Assembly: GCF_042685365.1 (NCBI RefSeq)
Contig: NZ_JBHUMY010000012.1
Span: 1-64,000 of the forward strand
Length of the DNA stretch: 64,000 nt
Source: Paenibacillus_AP thailandensis
GTDB lineage: Bacteria; Bacillota; Bacilli; Paenibacillales; Paenibacillaceae
Reading direction: 5' to 3'
The position numbers and the translations under genes are program-made. The notes under the pieces were generated by a model. That model saw nothing but the letters and a program-made list of their open reading frames with translations. It was not told the DNA's origin and did no database searches. Positions 15,821-26,532 of this stretch are shown here, one piece after another; positions within the stretch are counted from its first letter, which is position 1, and each line of letters begins with the position of its first letter.

Positions 15821-15894
15821 GAGAAAACCTTTATCGAAGCCTTTCCAAGTTGAACGGCCGCGTTTAAAGGTTGGTTTTATCGCCAAATAGAATG
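15821..15894 (+). repeat. Dispersed intergenic repeat, copy 1 (first stem only)
   Basis: This lies in the 304-base gap between yajQ and pgsA, which has no gene. AACCTTTA (15826-15833) pairs with TAAAGGTT (15865-15872) around a CGGCCGCG core. The copy continues GGTTTTATCGCCAAATAGAAT, which matches copy 3 at 29771-29826 read on the minus strand. The rest of the gap holds the yajQ terminator and a short hairpin at 15972-15984. Confidence 0.65.
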
Positions 15895-16009
15895 TTATTG
15901 TGGTCAAAAAATCCATCCGCCTACCCCCAAGATCCATGCGTCGAAAACGTCCTCCATAAGTATAATACATGCACTTTGCAAGTGTCAAAAACAGCCATTC
16001 CATGCAAAA

Positions 16010-16048
16010 AGCCCTTTCCAGCGCGGTTTGGACACGCTGAAAAAGGCT
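16010..16048 (-). terminator. Terminator after yajQ
   Basis: AGCC/GGCT outer and CAGCG/CGCTG inner helices with a TTT/AAA middle, followed on the minus strand by TTTTTGC. Confidence 0.75.
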
Positions 16049-16068
16049 GTCCGATCGGTTCTATTCCT

Positions 16069-16560
16069 TTAACGGTAATTCGTAAACTGCAGCTCGATCG
16101 ACAAGTCCGCACCGCGCAGCAAGGCGATAACCGCCTGCAGATCGTCCCTGCTTTTGCCCGTTACCCGGATTTGATCGCCTTGGATTTGGCTTTTCACCTT
16201 CAATTTCGAATCCCGGATCAAAACGTTGATTTTTTTGGCGTTTTCCTGATCGACGCCTTGGCGCAGCTTGATCCGCTGGCGGACCGATTTTGCGGATGCC
16301 GGTTCGATTTTGCCGTAATCCAGGTTTTTGATCGGAACCCCGCGCTTTACCATCTTGGTTTGAAGAATATCGATAACGGTTTTGAGCTTGTATTCGTCGT
16401 CGGAAGCGACAACAAGCTCGTCCTTATCCAGCTCGATGGAGCTTTTGGTTCCTTTCAGGTCGAAACGCGTTTCGATTTCCCTTTCGGCTTGCTGGATCGC
16501 ATTGGTCAATTCCTGCATATCCACTTTCGACACGATATCAAACGAACTTTCCGAACTCAT
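16069..16560 (-). CDS. yajQ: YajQ family cyclic-di-GMP/nucleotide-binding protein
   Basis: A 163-residue UPF0234 protein matching YajQ throughout: it begins MSSESSFDIVSKVDMQELTNA and includes RFDLKGTKS and KLKVKSQIQGDQIRVTGKSRDDLQ. The fold is two tandem RNP-like domains. Some homologues bind cyclic-di-GMP or nucleic acid; the role in Gram-positives is unsettled. It lies between the RodZ-like gene and pgsA, a place where B. subtilis has no gene. A terminator follows. Confidence 0.95.
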   Translation of the reverse strand: MSSESSFDIVSKVDMQELTNAIQQAEREIETRFDLKGTKSSIELDKDELVVASDDEYKLKTVIDILQTKMVKRGVPIKNLDYGKIEPASAKSVRQRIKLRQGVDQENAKKINVLIRDSKLKVKSQIQGDQIRVTGKSRDDLQAVIALLRGADLSIELQFTNYR

Positions 16561-16591
16561 ACACGATTACCTCCATCCCATGCATTCGAAA

Positions 16592-17533
16592 TTATTGTCC
16601 GGCTCCCGGCGTCGGAGTCGGCGTCGGCGTGACGCTTTGCCCCGTATCGGCGGTATCGCCTCCGGAAGAAGCGGCTACGTTGAGTTGAATCTTCTTGGAA
16701 TTGGCCTCATCCCCGTCATCGACCGTGATGCCGTCCACCGTAATCTGAACCAGATCGGCACGGCCGACGTTAATATAAAGCGAGTCGGTCAGGTCGTAAG
16801 AGGTGACCGTTCCGTCCGTCAAATTTTTGTAGGTCAATCTTTCGCCGGAGGAATCTCCTTCGCGCACCTCCGTCCAGTTTACGCCGCCTGTTACTTTGAT
16901 TTCCACTTTATGCGTCCCTGCCGGAGAGACGTCATAATGGTCGACTCTTCCTTTCTTCTCCGTAAAGACGACGGACGTTTGCGGCGTAGGCGTCGGGGTT
17001 GGCGTAGGCGTCTGCGCGTCGGTTGCGCCCGGAGACGCGGCCGTCCCCCCGTTAGCGGCGTTATCCGTCGGCGGCGCAGGAGACGCTTTGTCGGTAATCG
17101 GCGTGTTATCCGCCTGCTGGGCGGGAGCATCGTCCCGATTGATAAGGAACACCCACACGACGACTACGATTAAAATAAGAAAGCACCACATCATAATATT
17201 AAACCCGGCGCGGCCGAGCCGGTCCGACGAACGCGATCGGACGCGACGCGGCGGCCGAGGCCGCGACACGCTTTGCTCCGTCTGGTCGCTTATGGCGGCA
17301 GCCGGAATTTCGTGCTGGTACAGCCGAAGCACTTCGTCGGCGTCAAGGCCTACCGCTTCGGAATAGTTTTTGACAAATGCGCGAACATAGAAGCTTCCCG
17401 GCAGTACGCTATAGTCCCCGCTTTCAAGCGCCTCCAAATAGCGCTTCCGGATTTTCGTTATTTCCTGAATATCGTCCAGCGTCAGCCCGTTTTCCATTCT
17501 CGCTTTGCGGAGCAGCGCTCCCAATTCAGACAT
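16592..17533 (-). CDS. ymfM: RodZ-like membrane protein with Thr-Pro tracts (YmfM)
   Basis: A 313-residue protein with a cytoplasmic helix-turn-helix domain (about 5-70), an arginine-rich stretch, one membrane helix (111-132) and an extracytoplasmic DUF4115-like beta domain. This is the RodZ plan, in which the protein links MreB filaments to the cell-wall elongation machinery. Two Thr-Pro tracts, one at about 175-184 before the outer domain and one at the extreme C-terminus, are low-complexity additions. ATG at 17533 is chosen since AGGAGG sits 9 bases before it. It is in the B. subtilis order ymfK-ymfM-pgsA. Confidence 0.9.
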   Translation of the reverse strand: MSELGALLRKARMENGLTLDDIQEITKIRKRYLEALESGDYSVLPGSFYVRAFVKNYSEAVGLDADEVLRLYQHEIPAAAISDQTEQSVSRPRPPRRVRSRSSDRLGRAGFNIMMWCFLILIVVVVWVFLINRDDAPAQQADNTPITDKASPAPPTDNAANGGTAASPGATDAQTPTPTPTPTPQTSVVFTEKKGRVDHYDVSPAGTHKVEIKVTGGVNWTEVREGDSSGERLTYKNLTDGTVTSYDLTDSLYINVGRADLVQITVDGITVDDGDEANSKKIQLNVAASSGGDTADTGQSVTPTPTPTPGAGQ

Positions 17534-17559
17534 GCCTCGCAACCTCCTGTCGTAATCTG

Positions 17560-18327
17560 TTAGAAATCTTCTGTGTAGTTGGTCGTAAACGAATCGTATG
17601 TAATTTCTTCGTCCGGCGTATTCCGCAATTCGACAATGATATCGAAGTGACTGTAATCGTAATGCGATTCCTTAATGAAGATATCCGGATGCTCGATCAC
17701 TTTCGTCGAAGGCATAGCCATAATGTCCTGAAGCAGGGAATAATGCTTTTCGTTGGAACGGATCGTGCTTACGATGCCGTCGATAATGAAAATATTGTTC
17801 GGGTTCATCTCTTCCTCGGACAGCTGGCTGCGAACCGTCTGCCGGAGAAGCGTGGAGGAAACGAACGTCCAACGCTTGTTGGAGCATACGCTGCCCGCAA
17901 TGATCGATTCCGTCTTGCCTACGCGCGGCATTCCGCGCAGTCCGATAACCTGATTGCCCTCGCGCTTGAACACCTCTCCGAGGAAATCGACCAGAATGCC
18001 AAGCTCGTCGCGCGTAAACCGGAATGTCTTGCGGTCGTCAGAATCCCGCTCGATATAACGTCCGTGACGCACGGCCAATATATCGACGATCGTCGGCGTG
18101 CGCAGCTTGTTGACGGTAATATTGTCGACCTTGCGGAGCATTTTGCCGAGCAGCTCGATTTTCTGCTCGTCGTCCGTCTGAAGCAGCATGCCCCGAGTCC
18201 GGTCTTCCACGCCGTTGATCGTCATGATGTTTACTTCGAGCATGCCCAGCAAAGAAGCGATATCGCCCAGCAAGCCCGGTCTATTTTTATGTATTTTATA
18301 TTCAAAATACCATTGCTTCTTGTCCAT
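17560..18327 (-). CDS. ymfK: YmfK family protein: ACT-like domain plus P-loop
   Basis: A 255-residue DUF3388 protein, conserved in spore formers. Residues about 5-75 look like an ACT regulatory fold, with NRPGLLGDIASLLGMLEVNI. A P-loop-like motif GLRGMPRVGKT is at 129-139, followed by an acidic IFIIDGI stretch that could be Walker B. The biochemical role is unknown to me; the combination suggests a small-molecule-controlled NTPase. It keeps the synteny ymfI-ymfJ-ymfK-ymfM. ATG at 18327 is preferred for the GAGGCGG site 7 bases before it. Confidence 0.85.
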   Translation of the reverse strand: MDKKQWYFEYKIHKNRPGLLGDIASLLGMLEVNIMTINGVEDRTRGMLLQTDDEQKIELLGKMLRKVDNITVNKLRTPTIVDILAVRHGRYIERDSDDRKTFRFTRDELGILVDFLGEVFKREGNQVIGLRGMPRVGKTESIIAGSVCSNKRWTFVSSTLLRQTVRSQLSEEEMNPNNIFIIDGIVSTIRSNEKHYSLLQDIMAMPSTKVIEHPDIFIKESHYDYSHFDIIVELRNTPDEEITYDSFTTNYTEDF

Positions 18328-18453
18328 TTTACACCGCCTCATGACTGATTAAAAATGTATGAAATAATAGGTCCCATAAATAAAAATTGTACAATTATAG
18401 TCACGATTGTGCAACTGCTTTATGCCGGCGGAATCATGATTTTCGTTATTCCT

Positions 18454-18482
18454 ATTATATTCCATTATGGCTAGCGTAAAAC
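18454..18482 (-). promoter_or_regulatory. Possible sigma-A promoter of ymfK
   Basis: Minus-strand TATAAT (18454-18459) with GTTTTA about 17 bases upstream, giving a leader of about 120 bases before ymfK. The -35 is weak. An A/T-rich TTGTACAA palindrome lies in the leader near 18388. Confidence 0.35.
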
Positions 18483-18526
18483 GGTCTTTCGCCGTCGTCG
18501 GACGGCAAATCTTTTTGGGGTAGAAT

Positions 18527-18566
18527 ATAAGCCAGGCTTTAAGCGGGTAACTTAGAACCTGGCCTA
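18527..18566. repeat. Intergenic hairpin sharing GCCAGGCYTAAGC core, second copy
   Basis: GCCAGG (18531-18536) pairs with CCTGGC (18559-18564). The left arm ATAAGCCAGGC-TTTAAGCG is nearly the same as that at 9778-9796. It directly precedes the two-hairpin repeat copy 2 in the 409-base gap between ymfK and ymfJ, which holds no gene. Confidence 0.65.
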
Positions 18567-18568
18567 TT

Positions 18569-18692
18569 TTAAGAAAAGCCTCTGCCCGAGGCCTTTCGAA
18601 GATGAGCGGCCGCGTTTAGAGGTAGGTTTTCATGCCAATCGGAAAGATCTTCAGCCCGCTAAAGCGTACCGAACTTAAACTTTCCAATGTGG
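18569..18692 (+). repeat. Dispersed two-hairpin intergenic repeat, copy 2 (full length)
   Basis: About 124 bases. Stem 1 pairs CCTCT (18579-18583) with AGAGG (18618-18622) around a GCGGCCGC core. Stem 2 pairs GGAAAG (18641-18646) with CTTTCC (18680-18685). The same landmarks in the same order occur at 58216-58458 (two tandem copies) and 46101-46203 (minus strand), with partial copies at 15821, 29771 and 57293. Confidence 0.8.
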
Positions 18693-18725
18693 TAAGAAAA
18701 GCCTCCGCGAAGGAGGCTTTTCTTA
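18693..18725 (-). terminator. Terminator after ymfJ
   Basis: A 14-bp perfect stem TAAGAAAAGCCTCC/GGAGGCTTTTCTTA with a 5-base loop, 12 bases past the ymfJ stop. Its left arm reuses the opening of the dispersed repeat. Confidence 0.9.
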
Positions 18726-18736
18726 AACCGAATCCG

Positions 18737-18985
18737 TTATTTTTGCACCATCTTGACCATCAGCCGCGCAAGAGCGTGGCGTTCGTGATCGTCGCCCGCA
18801 TCCCAAAGCTCTTTCAAAACGCGCTGCTCGTCGTTTTTAGGATCGACCCGCTCGTCCAGAAAAGAACCGATTTCGTATGCAAGATTGGAGATGGTTTCGT
18901 CGGTCATTCCCATGCTCTTGGCATGCTGGACTCGTTCTTCCAGAAAATTTTTCCATGTAGAGAAATTATTAAGAACTGTCGACAT
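18737..18985 (-). CDS. ymfJ: DUF3243 family protein YmfJ
   Basis: An 82-residue small helical protein that matches the DUF3243/YmfJ family over its length: FSTWKNFLEERVQHAKSMGMTDE and AYEIGSFLDERVDPKNDEQRVLKELW. The function is unknown. It is conserved between ymfI and ymfK in Bacillales, and the same order is kept here. GGGAGGCG lies before the ATG at 18985. A strong terminator closes the unit. Confidence 0.92.
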   Translation of the reverse strand: MSTVLNNFSTWKNFLEERVQHAKSMGMTDETISNLAYEIGSFLDERVDPKNDEQRVLKELWDAGDDHERHALARLMVKMVQK

Positions 18986-19127
18986 GCTTTCGCCTCCCTG
19001 ATTGTTTCTTGAGACAACGACTTAACGGCAATTACGTTAGATATGAATCACCAACAGTCGTTATTTTGCTCCGGCATGCCGCTTCTTATTCGGCGCGTCG
19101 GCATCGCAAGCGGCGTGCACGCCGCTT

Positions 19128-19874
19128 TTACGTATGCCAACCGCCGTTCGGGCTGATGATTTGGCCCGTAATATAAGAAGATTCGGGCAAAGCCAAAAAA
19201 TAAACAAGGGAAGCGATTTCGTCCGGCTGCGCAAACCGGCCGAGCGGAATTTCCTGCTCAAGGGCCGCCCGGTCTCTCTCGTCGAAGCCGCCCATCATGT
19301 CCGTGTCCACGACGCCGGGCGCGACCGCGTTTACCGTGACGCCGGACGGCGCAAGCTCCTTCGCCAGCGCCTTCGTAAAAGCGTTCATCCCGCCCTTGGT
19401 CGTCGAATAGAGCACTTCGCAAGAAGCGCCGGCAGTGCCCCAAACGGACGATACGTTAATAATGCGGCCGTACCCGCGTCTAATCATGGCAGGCATGAAC
19501 AGTTGCGTACACAAAAACATTCCTTTTAAATTCACCGCCATCACGTCGTCCCATTCCGATTCGTCGACGTCGGCCAGCATGCCGTAGGCCGCAATGCCCG
19601 CGTTGTTGACGAGGATATCGGGAAGCATCCCTTTCTCCTCCAGTTTGTCCCGCATGCGGACAAGCTGTTCGCGGCTGCGGATGTCGGCCGAGATCGTCAG
19701 GACGTTCGCTCCCGACGCCAGACAAGCGCGTGCCGTCTCGTTAGCGGCTTCGTGCGAATGCAAATAATGGATGACGACGTTCATCCCTTCCGCGGCAAAA
19801 CGTTTGGCGATCGCTGCGCCGATGCCGCGGCTCCCCCCGGTAATGAGCGCCGTCATTTCCCGCAACTTTTTCAT
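19128..19874 (-). CDS. ymfI: SDR-family reductase YmfI
   Basis: A 248-residue short-chain dehydrogenase. The cofactor motif TGGSRGIG lies near residues 12-19, NNAGIAAYG follows, and the catalytic S-Y-K set is present in NVSSVWG and YSTTKGG. It resembles 3-oxoacyl-ACP reductase FabG; in B. subtilis YmfI reduces the 5-aminopentanone group on elongation factor P. The ATG touches the stop codon of ymfH (TAAATG), so the two are translationally coupled. It is part of the ymfF-ymfH-ymfI cluster. Confidence 0.93.
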   Translation of the reverse strand: MKKLREMTALITGGSRGIGAAIAKRFAAEGMNVVIHYLHSHEAANETARACLASGANVLTISADIRSREQLVRMRDKLEEKGMLPDILVNNAGIAAYGMLADVDESEWDDVMAVNLKGMFLCTQLFMPAMIRRGYGRIINVSSVWGTAGASCEVLYSTTKGGMNAFTKALAKELAPSGVTVNAVAPGVVDTDMMGGFDERDRAALEQEIPLGRFAQPDEIASLVYFLALPESSYITGQIISPNGGWHT

Positions 19875-21161
19875 TTAACGGTCAGGGCTCGTTACGATGG
19901 ATACGGCGAGCTGCTCCGGCTTGAAATGCTCCCGCAGCCGGGCGTTCGCTTGCTCCAGCGTACAGCTTTCGTAAAGCGGAAGCAGCTCGAACATGTCGCT
20001 TCCGCGGAAGCGGTATTTCGTATATTCTCCGGCGATCGATTCGGGGGAGTTAAGCATCCGCAAATAACCGCCGATTTTTTTCCGTTTCGAACGCTCGAAC
20101 GCCGCTTGATCCAATCCTTTTTCCACAGCCTCTTGAGCCGCTTCCTTAAATCGCGCAAGCAATTCGTCAGGCTTCGGCGTATCGCCGCCGAATACGGTAA
20201 ACGAATAACCGGTGCTGGAATTGAATTCGTTGCCGAAGGAATCGGTAATCAAATCGTTTTCGTACAGCTCCTGATACAAAGCGGAGCTCGGCCCGATGAA
20301 GGCGTCCAGCATCAGCTTCGTAACGACTTCCTGCTCCAGCAGAGCGCGGCCTTGAAGACCGGCTGCCGCATCCTTGAAGCCGAACATCATTTTCGGAAGC
20401 GACACCGGAAGCTTTACCTCTTTGCGCGGAATTTTCACCGTCGGCGGTTCTTCGTCAAAATAACGGCGGATTTCGCCCTGCGGCTCAAACGTCTTGGCCG
20501 CCTGGTTGCGGCGTACGAACTCCAGCATCTTGGGCGCATCGACTCCGCCTACGATAAACAGCACCATATTGGACGGATGATAGAACGTATTGTAGCAGCG
20601 GTACAGCGTTTCCTTGTCGATCTGGTAAATCGATTCCACCGTACCGGCGATGTCGATATGAACGGGATGCTTATGGTACATCGCGTCGATCAGTCCGAAA
20701 TAAACCTGCCAATCCGGATTGTCGCGGTACATGTTAATTTCCTGCTCGATGATCCCTTTCTCTTTGTTCACGTTCGCATCCGTGAAATAAGGATTTTGCA
20801 CGAAATTGATCAGCGTCTCCACGTTCGCTTCGATCTGTTCCGTTGCCGAGAACAGGTATACCGTCCGGTCAAAGCTCGTAAACGCGTTGGCCGAAGCGCC
20901 TTGCGAAGCGAATACCGCGAAGATGTCGCCGGTCGGCTCCTCGAACATTTTATGCTCCAAAAAATGCGCAATGCCGTCCGGCACTTTTACCGGCGGCTCG
21001 CTGCCGACCGAAAACCGGTTGTCGACGGAACCGTAATTGGTCGCGAAGGTGGCGTACGTTTTTTGAAAACCTTCCTTCGGCAGGACGACTACCTCGAGTC
21101 CGTTCGGAAGAACCTCGCGGTACAGCGTTTCCTGCACGGCATCATAGGCAAGCTTCTCCAT
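19875..21161 (-). CDS. ymfH: M16 family zinc metallopeptidase YmfH
   Basis: A 428-residue M16 peptidase. The inverted zinc motif HFLEH is at residues 66-70, with the distal glutamate region downstream near NVNKEKGIIEQEINM. It resembles YmfH/PqqL-like peptidases that act as heterodimers with an inactive partner. The partner is encoded 3 bases upstream by ymfF, which has no zinc motif. AAGGAG lies 9 bases before the ATG at 21161. The substrate in this lineage is unknown. Confidence 0.93.
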   Translation of the reverse strand: MEKLAYDAVQETLYREVLPNGLEVVVLPKEGFQKTYATFATNYGSVDNRFSVGSEPPVKVPDGIAHFLEHKMFEEPTGDIFAVFASQGASANAFTSFDRTVYLFSATEQIEANVETLINFVQNPYFTDANVNKEKGIIEQEINMYRDNPDWQVYFGLIDAMYHKHPVHIDIAGTVESIYQIDKETLYRCYNTFYHPSNMVLFIVGGVDAPKMLEFVRRNQAAKTFEPQGEIRRYFDEEPPTVKIPRKEVKLPVSLPKMMFGFKDAAAGLQGRALLEQEVVTKLMLDAFIGPSSALYQELYENDLITDSFGNEFNSSTGYSFTVFGGDTPKPDELLARFKEAAQEAVEKGLDQAAFERSKRKKIGGYLRMLNSPESIAGEYTKYRFRGSDMFELLPLYESCTLEQANARLREHFKPEQLAVSIVTSPDR

Positions 21162-21164
21162 CGG

Positions 21165-22439
21165 TTAAGTCTCCTTCCTGTCGCGCAAAAAATAAATGGT
21201 GTCGAGCTGCACCTTGCCGGCAACCCGGACGATATCTTCCGGCGTTACCGCGTTTACCTGCTGCAGCATTTGTTCCGCCGTGCTCGCTTTGCCCGAAATG
21301 ACGTTGTTGAAGTCGAAGCCGATCAGTTCAAAAGCGGAATCCTGCTGCTCTCTAAGCGCATTGGCGATCATCGCTTTCGTCTGGCTCATTTCGAGCTCCG
21401 ACAATTGCCCTTGGCGCATGCTTTCGAGCTGCTCTTTAATAATGGCCACGGCTCGCTCGTAATTCCCGATCTCGATGCCGGACTGAATCGTCATAATCCC
21501 TTTATGCCCGTCGAGCCTCGACGCGGCGTAATATGCGAGGCTTTCCTTCTCGCGAACGTTGATAAACAGCTTGGAATGCGGGAAGCCGCCCAATATTCCG
21601 TTGTACATAAGCAGCGCAGGATAGTCCTTGTCGCCGTAGCCGATCGAGGTGCGAAGCCCCATGTTCAGCTTGCCTTGACCGACTTCCATCCGTTCTACGA
21701 CCGTTTTCACTTCCGATACCGAGGATTTGATTTGCGAAGCGGCGTATTCGGCCGGCTGGCCGGCTTCCAGCTTGAACGAGCTGGAGACAAGATTGCCGAC
21801 CTCTTCGAGAGTGGTGTCTCCCACGACATAAAGATCGAGCGCCGCTTCGTTCAGCCATGACCGGTAACGCCCGTAAAGGGATTCCGGCGTAATCGCGCCG
21901 ATATCCGCAATGCGGCCAAGCGGATGCAGCCGATACGGCTCGCCTGCGCACATTTCTTCAAGGCAGCGCTCGGCGGCATAACGGATCTTGTCGTTGACGA
22001 TCGACTCCAGCCGTTTGCGGAGCGTTTGTTTTTCCGCTTCGACATATTTGCCGCTGAAAACGCCGTTCTCCTTCGCCGGATCCGTAACGACTTCTCCCAG
22101 AAACTCCATCGAAGAAGCAAGAAGCGATTTGTTCGAGGATACGAACCGGTCGTTAATGACGTCCATCCGGAACGTCACAAGCTGAGAATCGCCCCGCTTG
22201 TATACATCAAAACCGAAGCCCGCCCCGTACATATCGTCGAGCCGCTCCCGGAACGCTTTCGTTTCCGGCGTCGAGGCCGTGCCCCGCCGCAGCACGAACG
22301 GAATAAGAGCGGTCTCCGTAATCGTCTGTTCGCTCAAAGGACGGCCCGCGTAAAGCGAAATCGCAAATGTCTTGAATCGTTTCGTCGGCATTACATGCAG
22401 CCGAATCCGTCCTATTTGTCCTCGTTCGAATAAGGTCAC
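21165..22439 (-). CDS. ymfF: Non-catalytic M16-like subunit YmfF
   Basis: A 424-residue M16-fold protein without the HxxEH zinc motif; the corresponding place reads FRERLDDMYG. The rest of the fold is recognisable, including QSGIEIGNYERAVAIIKEQ and the C-terminal EDIVRVAGKVQLDTIYFLRD. It probably forms the non-catalytic half of a heterodimer with YmfH, like the paired chains of other two-subunit M16 peptidases. The start is a GTG at 22439 with AAGGAG 8 bases upstream. ymfH begins 3 bases after it. Confidence 0.9.
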   Translation of the reverse strand: MTLFERGQIGRIRLHVMPTKRFKTFAISLYAGRPLSEQTITETALIPFVLRRGTASTPETKAFRERLDDMYGAGFGFDVYKRGDSQLVTFRMDVINDRFVSSNKSLLASSMEFLGEVVTDPAKENGVFSGKYVEAEKQTLRKRLESIVNDKIRYAAERCLEEMCAGEPYRLHPLGRIADIGAITPESLYGRYRSWLNEAALDLYVVGDTTLEEVGNLVSSSFKLEAGQPAEYAASQIKSSVSEVKTVVERMEVGQGKLNMGLRTSIGYGDKDYPALLMYNGILGGFPHSKLFINVREKESLAYYAASRLDGHKGIMTIQSGIEIGNYERAVAIIKEQLESMRQGQLSELEMSQTKAMIANALREQQDSAFELIGFDFNNVISGKASTAEQMLQQVNAVTPEDIVRVAGKVQLDTIYFLRDRKET

Positions 22440-22531
22440 GCCGTTTGCTCCTTTCCTTCAACGCAGGATAAGTTCAAATATATTCCAAATCCCGCTTATC
22501 TTATACCAATTCTAACCCTTGCAAATGGAAG

Positions 22532-22572
22532 AAGCAACCGAAGCTGCTGTCCGCAGTTCCGGCTGCTTCTAT
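22532..22572 (-). terminator. Hairpin after sleB, possible terminator
   Basis: GAAGCA-x-CCG with CGG-x-TGCTTC and an inner CTGC/GCAG helix, in the 247-base gap between sleB and ymfF. The minus-strand T-run is weak. The remainder of the gap holds a degenerate stretch resembling the dispersed repeat (TTTATCGCCAAA on the minus strand near 22674-22685). Confidence 0.45.
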
Positions 22573-22686
22573 AGCTTGGCTTATGAAGCTGCATAAGCTC
22601 TTTCGCCTGAAACAAACGAAAGTTATGTTTGACCGCAACAGAATTTATAACCTTCCGAAACCGTAGGCTCGATTTGGCGATAAATT

Positions 22687-23460
22687 CTACATGCAGAAAA
22701 TATGCTTTCCGATCGTTTTGACTTGCGGCCGGCTCCAAATCCACTTGGAAGTCGCCGTTTCCGGGTTGAAATAATACGTGCATCCTCCCGTCGGATCCCA
22801 GCCGTTGACCGCATCCCTTACCGCTCTTGCGGCCGTTTCGTTGGGCGTCAGCCATATTTGGCCGTCGGCTACCGCGGTGAAAGCGAGCGGTTCGAAAATA
22901 ACGCCGGAAATCGTCTTCGGAAATCTCTCGTCCTGCAGCCGGTTTAAAATAACCGCCGCTACCGCAACCTGGCCTTCGTACGGTTCGCCGCGGGCTTCGC
23001 CATAAACGGCGTTGGCCATCAGCTTCAGGTCGTTTGCGGTCAAGCCTAAATTGTTCGCTTTAGCGAGCGACCCGTCGTCGGCCGTATCGCCGCCGCCCTT
23101 ATTTGCGGCGGGAGCTTTTCCGGTATCGGCAGCAGTCGGCTTCCAATTCTTGGTTGCCTCCCACAATTTAAGCTTCGTTTTGGCTCCGACGACTCCGTCG
23201 GACTTCATTCCGAATTTCCACTGAAACCAGGTTACAGCGTTTTGGGTTTTCGGACCGAAATAGCCGTCGATCGCTCCGTCGTAATAACCGAGATGCTTCA
23301 ATCTTCCTTGAAGCTCGTAAACATCCTGCCCGGAGGAACCGAGCTTAATCGTCGCGTTGCTGAAAGTTTCGGTAGAAAAACCGCCTGCACGGTACAACGT
23401 GAACAGGCCTAGCAGCAACAGTGCCGTCACCGCAGTGACCGCTATCAAACGTTTTTTCAT
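22687..23460 (-). CDS. sleB: Spore cortex-lytic enzyme SleB-like hydrolase
   Basis: A 257-residue secreted protein. Residues 1-25 are a signal peptide or anchor. About 38-100 are a peptidoglycan-binding domain with LQGRLKHLGYYDGAIDGYFG. About 140-257 are a Hydrolase_2 (SleB/CwlJ) lytic transglycosylase domain in which the expected catalytic glutamate is E155 in VYGEARGEP. SleB degrades cortex peptidoglycan at germination. A promoter that fits sigma-G exactly lies 60-90 bases upstream, which supports a forespore role. CwlJ-type vegetative hydrolases share the domain, so the germination role rests mainly on architecture and promoter. Confidence 0.88.
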   Translation of the reverse strand: MKKRLIAVTAVTALLLLGLFTLYRAGGFSTETFSNATIKLGSSGQDVYELQGRLKHLGYYDGAIDGYFGPKTQNAVTWFQWKFGMKSDGVVGAKTKLKLWEATKNWKPTAADTGKAPAANKGGGDTADDGSLAKANNLGLTANDLKLMANAVYGEARGEPYEGQVAVAAVILNRLQDERFPKTISGVIFEPLAFTAVADGQIWLTPNETAARAVRDAVNGWDPTGGCTYYFNPETATSKWIWSRPQVKTIGKHIFCM

Positions 23461-23518
23461 GTCGGAATCTGCCTTTCTCTTGCAAGTTAGTCCGCTTATA
23501 TGCAGCGTTACCTGCGGT

Positions 23519-23549
23519 TAGTATGAGAAAGGATTTATGGTTCTATGCA
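23519..23549 (-). promoter_or_regulatory. Sigma-G-type promoter of sleB
   Basis: Minus-strand TGCATA (23544-23549), 18 bases, then CATACTA (23519-23525). This fits the sigma-G pattern gHATR-N18-CATWNTA at every defined position. B. subtilis sleB is known to be sigma-G dependent. Confidence 0.7.
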
Positions 23550-23635
23550 GACGACTCGAAGATCGGTCGCAAGCGGAAACGACAATGTCGTCCTTGTCCA
23601 AGGACAACCGTATATGAAGAAAGGGCCGCTGCTCC

Positions 23636-26404
<2,769 letters not shown>

Positions 26405-26532
26405 TTGCTTCACCTCTGGTAAAATATTATACCACAGGTCAAGCAGAAACGACATGCGCGTCAAGCTTGTCTAGAGACGAACCCGAACCGGCATGAGCAA
26501 ACATTTAAAATCGTACATTTGGACAAATGTTC

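Noticed and set aside
15761..16003. Minus-strand frame of 80 codons between yajQ and pgsA
   Set aside because: It covers the dispersed repeat and the pgsA ribosome site. The product shows no domain, and its first part covers a short hairpin region.
18491..18515. Plus-strand hairpin GCCGTC/GACGGC followed by AAATCTTTTT, like a terminator
   Set aside because: No plus-strand gene lies upstream, so it has nothing to terminate. It may be chance or repeat debris.
22496..22855. Minus-strand frame of 119 codons over the end of sleB
   Set aside because: It overlaps sleB in another frame and has no ribosome site; composition is that of a shadow.
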